Assembly (NCBI GenBank): GCA_012184525.1 | Contig: WOFQ01000013.1 | Span: 434,001 to 498,000, forward strand | DNA length: 64,000 nt | Reading direction: 5' to 3' | Origin: Xenoacremonium recifei | Lineage: Eukaryota; Ascomycota; Sordariomycetes; Hypocreales; Nectriaceae | Notes under the pieces: generated by a model | Database searches by the model: none | The model's input: only the letters and a program-made list of their open reading frames with translations | Told to the model about the DNA's origin: nothing | In this document: positions 55,882 to 64,000 of the stretch, piece by piece | How the letters are laid out: each line of letters begins with the position of its first letter | How positions within the stretch are numbered: the stretch's first letter is position 1 | Translations under genes and position numbers: made by a program

Positions 55882-57097
55882 TCACTGGGTTTTCTTCTCA
55901 CCAGCGGCAAGAAGGCTCTCCTCATCCCGATCCCACATCGCCCAAAGAACAGCCCCTCCAGGCCCAACAAAAAGACTGCGAACCATGGCCTTAAAAAGCG
56001 CACTGGATCCGGCTGCTAAGCTGGAGCCGGCTGATACATACGCCATATATATGACACGAACCAGGGCAGCAGTACAAGCACAGTACAAGTCGTACTGCAG
56101 AAGCGCCAGACAACCCTCTGCCATGGAAGTCACCGTAGGCGGTGAGAAGGCCGACATTGGCATGAAGGCTGCGCGAAGACTGATGCGGTTTTGCACCGAG
56201 GAGTCGAACCACTGTCCGAGAAGATGCGGGAATGCGGCGATTGAAAGAAAGCAAACGTGGGCTAGGAAGCTAATGAAGAGGACCTGACGATAGACCCCAC
56301 GCGCAGACCCAAGGGATGCGGCGCCTGATCGTGAGTTTGCACCAGTTCGAGTCTTAAAGAGTTGTGCCAGGACATAATGAAAGAGGCCGACCCAGGTTGG
56401 GAAGAGTTGCCAGGCGGCGAGGAACATTTGTTGGAGCTCGATCGAGATCGAAGACAATGATGCGAATATCACCAGCCCCAAGGGAATAATATAGCCCAGC
56501 ACCATAGCCATCGGAATGGTGGTCAGTCGAGTGGGATCCATGGAATGAATGTTTATTGACCTCGACGTCGTTGAATTCGCCTTGTTCCCAGCAATTGGGG
56601 ACCTATAGAGGTAGACAATGCCGTAAATTGGAATGATCATGCCGAAAGGGATCAACTGGTAGACCTGACCCCAAACTGCAGGACTAAAATCCGAAAACGT
56701 CAATTCGCGCACGGAAGATGAGGAGAATCCGAAGAACTTACAATGCCAGTACTGTCCCTTGATTGCCAACCCTCAGCCCTTCCATCAGAAGGACCACGTG
56801 CATAGGAACGATCTGCCCTGCAAAGTACAGCGTGTACAGCGATAAAGGAGGAAGTTCACCGCTAACAACAGGCCAGAAGAACCGGACGAGGGTTTCGAGT
56901 ATTCCATCTAGAGGCGCGAAACCGGTAAATCGAGTTTTTGCTGGAGTCGCTGTACCCGGTAACAGCACTATGTCCTGCGCAAGGAGTTCCTCATGGAGTG
57001 CAATCCAGCCATTTCGGTAGAGCAGATCGACGATTGAGAAGAAGGCAAAGGCAGCGATTGCGCCAAGGACAAAGGTGGGAAGCCAGGGCTTTGCCAT
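55882..57097 (-). CDS. polytopic integral membrane protein of unknown function
   Basis: Exons 57097-56742 and 56683-55882 close to 385 aa. The start MAKPWLPTFVLGAIAAFAFFSIV is the first membrane span. Further hydrophobic segments: IVPMHVVLLMEGLRVGNQGTV, YQLIPFGMIIPIYGIVYLY, TIPMAMVLGYIIPLGLVIFASL, FPTWVGLFHYVLAQL, QVLFISFLAHVCFLSIAAF, and two near the C-terminus, making about seven or eight spans. Conserved-looking marks GLRVGNQG and RLTTIPMAMVLGYIIP are reminiscent of membrane proteins found in fungal secondary-metabolite clusters, including some terpenoid clusters, but I do not assign it. The C-terminal tail is charged. Intact. Confidence 0.8.
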
Positions 57098-57929
57098 GGT
57101 CAGCTAACGGATCGTGATGTACAGAAACTCTGGAAGAAACAGTCGGTGAGAGTTTTCGTGAATGGAAGGATTGTGAAGAAGCGAGAAATTACGATCGGAT
57201 CAAATATTCACATCCTTCGCATTCGGTTCGGATCCTGCCAGAATATCCGCGTGTCAGCGCTAAACCCCGCCCCTTGTCCCTCTTCAGTTGACAGCTCCAG
57301 TAGCTTTCGGACATGCCCAGTACTAATCGCTGCCTTAAATCAACATCGCATAGTCCAGTTTCTCGCCATCGAAAATCGAGGTGCCTATGAGCAAATAAGT
57401 GAAGCAAGTCTAGGTACAACTTCGCGTCAAGCCAGGGGTTCCAACTGGAGTGCAAAATTACAGCACTGGACCTATAAAACGTAACTTCAAACTTGAAGAA
57501 ACACGCAAGATCCTTGATGGGGTCCTTCGCGTTAATACAAGGACGACCCAAATTAGCTGTGTGTTATCCTCAATAAACTGCTGTAGATTCGGTAAGAATG
57601 AAGTCTAGAGTCGTTTTTTCGCTAATTGATATGCTCCGTACCGGGCTGCGCCCCGTGGCCTATCCTCGCTGTGCCGCTTCACGCCAATCGCGACACGGGA
57701 GGTGATGAAGCCTGAGGCAGTGCTGAGGAGCATATGCAATAACACTCTACTCAGCCATGTCTAATCTGCTGAGCGGCGAATGGAACAGTAAGGACACTCT
57801 TACTGTGTCTTTCTGCATACAACATGTTGGGGCTGAGGGTGACACAGCCTCAGCAGCGTCAATCCCTATTAAATATCCAACCAACTCCAGGCACATGGAT
57901 TCAACCACAACTTCATTTGTTGGTCCTCA
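57098..57929. other. intergenic region, divergent
   Basis: About 830 bases between two divergent genes. One in-frame ATG at 57757 opens a 79-codon frame that could be an upstream exon of the large orphan gene, but no splice joins it convincingly. Confidence 0.4.
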
Positions 57930-60900
57930 ATGGCTTCGCTCGGAAGGCTTACGAACGCTTTTCTACAAGTCTCTCAGGAGACAACACTCACTTTAGCGAG
58001 CGCCAATTTCGATTTCGCTCTATTCAAATTCAATGCGCCCGAGGAATATCGTGGTCTTGGAGAAGCCCTCTCAGCTCGCAGAAAACAAGCCGCTGAGGAT
58101 GGATCCATCCACAGAACCGCCCGGAAGCTCACCGCGCTTTTCCAAAGCATTATCCCGCCAGTACCCAAGTTGATTCATGCCTACGGAGTGAGGGCCAGCG
58201 AGATTGCGGCATTGCCACATCTCAACCCGCAAGGAACTGCGAGGCAGGGAATCTTTGCTGATCATATTGGTGCGGATGGGACGAGTATCTGGGCCTCAGC
58301 CACGTCTGGGAAAAATGCCGTCACCATCCATTTGCTTGCATGTTTTCTGGCCAGCATCTGGCCAAGAGAACAAGCTATTCCCATTTGGACGGAGCTTGTC
58401 GAGCAGAGAAAAGCACTTCTTCACACTTCCATTGCTGAAACCGATGGTTCCTTTCAGGTTCCTGACTTAGCAGCGTCTTGTATTGAAGTGAGCAGAAGTG
58501 AACTGGATGAATGGGACTCAAGTGCAAGGTAGACGATTCGCTGGTTCTACAAGTTTGGGTGTCACTGACATTGCCGAATAGATCATGGCTTCAAACTGCT
58601 GACATGGGTCAAAAACTCCGCCAGACACAACTCAGGCTCATTGTTGATAACTTTTCGCTGCCAGTATCCACTAATAATAACATGTACTCTGCCATCACAG
58701 ACGCCTGGAAGAGCGCCATGCTCACCTTAGAGAGTCTAATCAATGGCGAACCGCAAAGAATCGGCAATGGTGGGATCCTATTGGGGTTATCGGCATGGCA
58801 CTTATATCCAAACATACTTCTCGCTGGCACCAATCAGCATATCAATCAAGCAGACCCTTTAGTCAGCCCTGGAGGCATAATAACCATCGGTCTCCAGAAT
58901 AAGACTGATGATAACAAAGGGGTATTCTGGTCTCTTCCATTGACCCAAGCAAGATACTACGGCGAGCCTGTCATGGCAACCCAACATGCCGGTGTACGAG
59001 AATCACAAGTCTCACTCAATGAGTTCATGCTTGTCGTTGTGGGAAGTGTGATTAGCTCCTGGAAGCTAACAGACCTTGATGTTACCGACTCATTGGACTT
59101 GATCATAGTCATAGCCCGTGCAGCGGCATCTATTGACTCGCGTACGAAGCCACAGGATACTCTGTCCCTGAACAAACTTAACCCTCTTCGAAATGTGAAG
59201 GGACAAGATTGGGTCGCTTGGCTATCCTTGCTTGCGAAATCTGCGCAGTACTACATCAACACAGCAGGCATTGAAAGGCAAAATCTGACTAGACTTATCA
59301 AGTACGGTCAACGGAACTGCGCCAAATTCTTATCTTCGCGAAAGGCCACCCCCCTACCTGCTTTTGGTATTACTAATATGTCACGGCTTCTGAACACCTT
59401 TAAGGCAGAAGGAGAATGTGACCGTGCAGTAGCCTTCCTACGGAAATGGGCAGTCAGAGAACTTGATCCGACGGTTTCTGCCAACGCCATAATCAGATAC
59501 CGAGAATTTAGTGAAGGGAAATACTCTTATGCCAACATTAGTTGTGGATACAATCACCCAAATAAACGTCGGCGAATGGATGACAACTCAACTCAAAGGC
59601 ATGGCGACGTCCCTTTCATAAGATGGAATGATATCGATGAACCTCTTGTGTGGAATGACCAGAGTAATGAAATTTCAGCGCCACCTGGGCCCGGACTCAA
59701 ACCAGTAATGCATTCATTTGTGTGTGGTAGCCGGGGTTTCGCGGCGATTTACATGCAACGTTCCTTATCACCCGAGAGTCTAGTCAAATCCAACTGCATG
59801 ACTATCACACAGCTATACAGATGTATCCAGGAGGGCGACATTAGCGACAACCACATCGCTTATACACTTAGTGCGATTGGATCAGATTCCTCCACGAATA
59901 ACACATATTTCGATTCTCTCTGCGCCGTCGAAGCCGCAAGCAGGATCTACGCCACGCTTCCTGGTGCCCTGATCAACCTTCAGGCCATGTCTTCAAGAGT
60001 GAGCAAGGCGAAGTGGTGGCAAAGCATGACTCTACCAATCAAGCCACCATTCAACAGACTGCAGGACGTCATGAGTTGCATCGCCTACTTCGAGACTGGT
60101 GCTTTTGATGTGAATCCCGAAGATCTAGGAGAGCATACTTTTGCGGTTTGTCATTCGACATCCATTTTCGTTGCAAGTCGTCTTTTAGGCGATCCAGCTG
60201 ACGCCAAGCTTGATCACTTCGTCGAGAGAGTCATCGGCAACGTTGGTAAACCAGGGCTTTCATTTCTAGTGACTCCGCCAGATCCGAAGAGACAACAGTT
60301 TGACCCTTCGTCTTGGCGTTTCGTCGCCCACGACAAGTATGACGGGAGAATACATGATAGTTTTGAGGGAACGTCTTTTCACCTGACGTTCACTGGATAC
60401 GAACTTCCTCTAGGAGTGGGCCAACGCAGTGTTCGAGATGTTCCTGCATACTTGCTTGAGACTGCAGTCTCTGTTTATGACAAGGACAGATGGGTTGCCG
60501 ATCTAGACATCCTGACAGCGTCAAGGCACTGGAACAGAGTATCCCCGTCATCTTGTTCACATGCTCCCGAGACCCATAGTATTTTCTCCGACTTATCTCT
60601 TATATCGGTTGACAGTTGGCTGGAGATCCTCGATCCTCCTCAGCAGGGCCAGCATGCTGTGGTACGTGCCAGTGGAAATCCCATAGCAAGGCTCGCAACT
60701 GCAGCTCTGGCTTCGCAAAGCGGACGAAGGGTCCTTATTCTCCCAGGAACTGTATGTTGGAGTTGCCAGGGATCATACCTCGATCAGTCGCAGAAAAAAG
60801 CATCAGAAATAGTTTTCGGGGACAAAAAATTACCTGGAAGTATGTTGGGGTTTTTGGATTCTTCGCCATTGTATGGCGAGTCCGATGATTTCGAAGTACA

Positions 60901-61027
60901 GAGTCTATTCAAACACGACAGCGATTTATCGGAATCAGAATCTTCGGACGATGATACAGCGGACTCAAAGGGTGATTCAGGAGAAAATGTTCGGAATATG
61001 GAGACAGGCGTTTTCTTTATTTATTAA
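57930..61027 (+). CDS. large orphan protein, 1014 aa
   Basis: Two exons (57930-58528 and 58582-61027) close to 1014 aa. The start at 57930 is the first ATG in frame after an upstream stop. No signal peptide or membrane span is evident. The first 200 residues are helical with SIHRTARKLTALFQSIIPPVPKLI; then come GGILLGLSAWHLYPNILLAG, a Gly/Ser part, SCGYNHPNKRRRM (a possible basic nuclear signal), and MHSFVCGSRGFAAIYMQRS. The final 90 residues are acidic and Ser-rich (DLSESESSDDDTADSKGDSGE). I recognise no catalytic motif and give no function. Clean splicing and long open frame make it a real gene; its size and lack of domains are typical of lineage-restricted fungal proteins. Confidence 0.85.
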
Positions 61028-61501
61028 GCCTAGAGGCACCTTGTATTATGGAGATCTTCAACTCGAACGTTTTGCATGGAGAACCCAATTTCCTTCAACT
61101 GCGGGTTTTGGGCCAAGGGCTGAGTGGGCACTTAAAATTATGGTCAACATAAGGGGATAGTAGAGGAACACGAATCGTCTGTAGAATTACCTTAAAGTTC
61201 CATTCCTGGAGGTTAACAAAACCAGCCTCTTTCTGACATAATTATTATTGGTTTTCAAGGTATAGCTACAGCGCATACAAATAATGACTGAATGTGAAAA
61301 GTTATAATGCAAATTCAGTGTTTCGAGCCTTTATAACTGCCTTAGGGTGATTCTCTGAGATGCCAGAGAGGTTCCAGAGATTTAAGAAGATATAAGCTTG
61401 AATGCTGATATAGAAGAGCTATGATAGAGAATGCATGAAGTCAGGCCTTCAGATCGCGAATACCATTGATCTCTACAAGGATGCCACGGTCCACCGCGAT
61501 A

Positions 61502-61639
61502 GGAACAGGCCCCGTTACGCGTTTTTGCTTAATATGATACATACATAGTTTTAGGAACAGGGCCCGTTCCGAGTTACGGAATCCTTGTAGAGATTCTGGG
61601 TTTATGATTAGTTCAAAACCGGGAACGGGGCCCGTTCCC
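61502..61639. repeat. cluster of three GGGCCC-centred palindromes
   Basis: Three related words in 138 bases: GGAACAGGCCCCGTTA (from 61502), GGAACAGGGCCCGTTCC (from 61555) and GGGAACGGGGCCCGTTCCC (61621-61639). The third is a perfect odd-length palindrome (mismatch only at the central base), the second nearly so. Spacing is about 50 and 67 bases. They could be tandem binding sites, recombination sites or remains of a repeat; no gene function can be read from them. Confidence 0.7.
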
Positions 61640-61847
61640 AACGTTAATACTTCAGTAGAAGTGAGAATCACCGACGCATTCGGTCTGTCGATCAACGATG
61701 CTCAAAGCCTTCAGCCGCCCACTTGCACGCCCTTGCGTTACGGCCCGCTCGGCACAATAGGTAAGGGCTGATGATCCTGCCCCTTTTGTGAGACATTAGT
61801 TACCAGCTGGGCTTAGGATCTGCTCCAAATGCTGCGCATAGGCCTAT

Positions 61848-61980
61848 TACTCCGTAGATCTGCTGTCGAGAGCCGCTACGTGCCGTCATTATTAAACAAG
61901 GAAGCTTAAAAGGGTAAGATCAGGCTCTCGTCGCCAGTTAGTACAGAGCTGAATTATATCAATCTATGACATACGGAGTA
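61848..61980. mobile_element. MITE-like element with TACTCCGTA/TACGGAGTA ends
   Basis: A 133-base segment bounded by TACTCCGTA at 61848-61856 and its reverse complement TACGGAGTA at 61972-61980. Inside is a second inverted pair, CGAGAGCC and GGCTCTCG, about 50 bases apart. It is non-coding. The same TACGGAGTA word occurs at 17804-17812. The short terminal inverted repeats fit a miniature element but no target-site duplication was established. Confidence 0.45.
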
Positions 61981-62211
61981 GTCTATACATGTGTTTCTCT
62001 GTTATTGCTTGATTAGATGTCGATTATGTCCGATCAGTTGCGACCGTCTCCAGCTCTTATACAAAGCTGTGACGTACATGAGGCCCGTAGATAATTACTT
62101 CAAAGAATATAAGAGACCTCTGATGCCCCCCCTCCTCCCCGTTCACAAATCTTTCCTGTAACCATCCTTCTATCGACTGCACTCAACGATCATTTACTTG
62201 TCATAAACATC

Positions 62212-62728
62212 ATGAAGCTTGGCGATGATGATTGGAATGAATTGGGGAAGCAGCTTGGTCCTCTCGGTTGGGGGATCTGGTATGTCTGTAAGTGTGAAAA
62301 CGCTCGATTTCCCTCATGCTTCTTATTCATACATCTCTCCAGGGAATGCAGTTGCCCCGGAAGAATATGGGGGTGTTGAGTTATCTGGTTGGTGCGTGGC
62401 TAGAGAAGGCACGGACCTGATTTTCATGCGTACAAATGGATATACGGCAGGCTACTTGAATACACACAGTGCTCCTGGGGGGAAGCATTTTTGGCCCGCT
62501 GGATATTCCATCAAATCGCGCGAATCAGACTGGACCTTTATGGTCTTGGAACGAGATTGCATGCGCGGCAATAGCAATGAGCGATGCTCTACAGATGAGA
62601 TGATCGAGTATGCTAGAAGATGGGATGGCTACTACCTTGAAGGAGAGGAGTACGAGTATTATTGGGCGCTTATCAAGGCTGCAGAGGAGGAAATGCATCC
62701 GGGAGCCATTCCATTGGAGGAAAGATAG
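62212..62728 (+). CDS. small orphan protein, 153 aa
   Basis: Exons 62212-62287 and 62343-62728 close to 153 aa. The ATG at 62212 (MKLGDDDWNELGKQLGPLG) is used because a donor at 62288 (GTAAGT) and acceptor at 62341-62342 keep the frame; the ATG at 62219 lies in another frame and would translate the intron. The protein is acidic, rich in Tyr, Trp and Glu, with GGVELSGWCVAREGTDLIFM, GYLNTHSAPGGKHFWPAGYS and a C-terminal EGEEYEYYWALIKAAEEE. Three Cys residues. No signal peptide or domain recognised. A pyrimidine-rich leader precedes it. Confidence 0.65.
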
Positions 62729-63619
62729 GGGCTGTCGCCCAGATCTGCCATGTAACGGGGAGCGCAGATATGCTTATTGGCAGTGACCCTAGGACTCTGA
62801 CTCTTGTACTTGCTCTATTCGAAGCTAATACAGAAATAAACTCCAATAATTGAGGTCGGCTTCAATGGCAACCCTCGATAGAAGAGTTTAGTCTTATAGA
62901 AGGAATACACACATAACTACTACCCGGGAAACCCAATGGGAATTGGAGTGATCTGAGTGGATGTTAAGTTACAAGCTGTTGAGAAGACATATATCATGAG
63001 CATGGAAAGCTATTCACTAGTAATTAGAATCTGAAAACATTAAAGATATCTTTTTTCTGAATCTAGGTAGTGAATCATCTAATCAGAATTAGGATCGAAT
63101 CTGGAAATTGGTGGTATTCTCCAAAATTTAAGTTCTGCTTATCCCCTAGATTTCTATTCTCAGGCTTCACCATTTAATAAGTGGGGAGTTGTGCTCAACT
63201 GGACTTTAACCCCAGAAATCTAAGCAAATGAGCAGTGTCAAATTTGCTTCTAATTCTATATCCAGAGATCGCCAGATCAGATAATGCGTCATCAGTCGCA
63301 TCTCTCAAGGCTTAGTCAATGATGCGGCCCAGATCTAAGCTACCATGTCCTCAGGAAAGGTTATCCGCGCTTCACCAGATGTGCAACTATCGGAAGTGCT
63401 GTTTAGGTAGAGAGAGCGATGGTCAAGGCCGAGAGATTGTTGCAGGCCAGTTCCATGAATCCGCCTCGGCTCCTTCGCCATCAACACCATCGCCACCACC
63501 GTCTCGGCCTGCATCCCAACTAAGGACTCGAACTACATCTCAGCCAACGTCTTCACTACCTGCCTCGAATAATTCCGACACCTTGCTGCCGTTAAGTCTA
63601 CAAGAGCGATTTTGGAACG
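62729..63619. other. AT-rich intergenic region
   Basis: About 890 bases, AT-rich between 62860 and 63200. A Pro/Ser-rich frame begins at 63319 and ends in repeat copy B; it reads through the repeat and is not taken as a gene. Confidence 0.4.
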
Positions 63620-63760
63620 AGGCGTCCCGTGGCTCGGATAGCGTATCCGCGGGATGTCGCTTGTGGCTAACGAAGCCGCTATATTCCCCGTCCTTTGTTT
63701 CTTCCCAAACAAAATGGTACAGCACAACATAAAACGCAAGATTAATTGATGCTGAACGTT
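63620..63760. repeat. dispersed repeat, copy B (inverted relative to copy A)
   Basis: Reverse-complement match to 13135-13290. Shared blocks GTCCCGTGGCTCGGATAGCG, ATCCGCGGGATGTCG and GTGGCTAACGAAGCCGCT are nearly identical in both copies, with diverged flanks. Two copies 50 kb apart in opposite orientation show that this is a genome repeat, most likely part of a transposable element. Confidence 0.7.
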
Positions 63761-63930
63761 TAGGTACTTGTGTCTTACTGGAGTAGATTCCTGGAGTGGC
63801 CGCAACTGGAGGTAGGACTGGAGATATCCAACGATGTAACACGCTCTCAGGCGGTTGATAATTGAGTGTTCTGTTTCATCAATTTTCGTCCTCCGACACT
63901 TGGCGGAGACTGCCATGTCAACCATTATTT

Positions 63931-63999
63931 TTAAATCCCAGTGATCACTGCCTTCCCCGCAATCTTCCCATCTCTGTGATCTTTGATGGCCTGATCAAT
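63931..63999 (-). CDS. 3' end of an oxidoreductase-like gene
   Basis: At the right edge a minus-strand frame reads QAIKDHRDGKIAGKAVITGI and stops at 63931-63933. The G-K-x-x-G-K-A-V-I ending is typical of medium-chain (zinc-type) alcohol dehydrogenases and quinone reductases. Only 22 codons lie inside the window, so the assignment is tentative. Confidence 0.4.
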   Translation of the reverse strand: MDQAIKDHRDGKIAGKAVITGI

Positions 64000-64000
64000 A

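Larger units (their letters stand above)
61028..62211. other. intergenic region with palindromes and a MITE-like element
   Basis: About 1.2 kb. It contains three related GGGCCC-centred palindromic words (61502-61639) and a short inverted-repeat element (61848-61980), listed separately. The 84-codon minus-strand frame at 61441-61695 overlaps the palindromes and lacks coding signs. Confidence 0.5.

Noticed and set aside
61441..61695. 84-codon minus-strand frame
   Set aside because: It overlaps the palindrome cluster, and has no start context, splice signal or motif.
63319..63732. 137-codon Pro/Ser-rich frame near the right edge
   Set aside because: Its second half is the dispersed repeat that also occurs at 13135-13290, and no motif or splice signal supports a gene.

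Overview
This is fungal nuclear DNA, most likely from a filamentous ascomycete of the Sordariomycetes, with a Hypocreales/Nectriaceae flavour judged from protein style only. Genes are split by short introns of about 45-100 bp with GT-AG ends and CTAAC/CTGAC-like branch sites. The protein set is typically fungal: Zn2Cys6 regulators, a HET-domain protein, many MFS carriers, a hydroxyornithine-acyltransferase-like enzyme and a mitochondrial calcium uniporter. There are no operons and no recognisable tRNA or rRNA genes. Coding spans below run from start codon to stop codon; exon limits were worked out by hand from splice consensus, reading-frame closure and family similarity, without transcript data.

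Left part (about 1-27 kb), accessory in character. It holds the end of an unidentified gene, an MFS carrier of the Dal5/Tna1 type, a low-complexity acidic ORF, a decayed-looking Zn2Cys6 regulator, an intact orphan gene (7.6-8.6 kb), and about 3 kb of gene-free AT-rich DNA. Then comes a group that reads like a catabolic neighbourhood: a ToxD-like zinc-free reductase, an HpcH/HpaI aldolase, a small Cys-rich protein, a Zn2Cys6 regulator, a second HpcH/HpaI aldolase, a D-2-hydroxyacid dehydrogenase and a second Dal5-type carrier. A plausible joint role is uptake of a small organic acid, aldol cleavage to a pyruvate-type product, and reduction of the resulting keto or hydroxy acid; this is inference. 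A 23-bp minisatellite containing the telomeric hexamer TTAGGG sits between the regulator and the second aldolase. The part ends with a HET-domain pseudogene carrying a nonsense codon and a frameshift.

Middle part (about 27-52 kb), mostly housekeeping. It holds an APC-family (Mup1/LAT-like) amino-acid permease, a multi-zinc-ribbon protein, an EutQ-like cupin, a siderophore-type N-acyltransferase, the mitochondrial calcium uniporter MCU, mevalonate diphosphate decarboxylase, a RUS1/DUF647 membrane protein, holocytochrome c synthase with three CPV motifs, a hydrophilin-like protein, the Batten-disease homologue CLN3/Btn1, a GT34 Golgi glycosyltransferase and a DHA1 drug:H+ antiporter.

Right part (about 52-64 kb), accessory again. 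It holds a secreted inorganic pyrophosphatase, a cytidine-deaminase-fold protein, a polytopic membrane protein, a 1014-residue orphan protein, a cluster of GGGCCC-centred palindromes, a MITE-like inverted-repeat element, a small orphan protein, one copy of a dispersed repeat whose inverted partner lies near 13.2 kb, and the last codons of an oxidoreductase-like gene on the minus strand.
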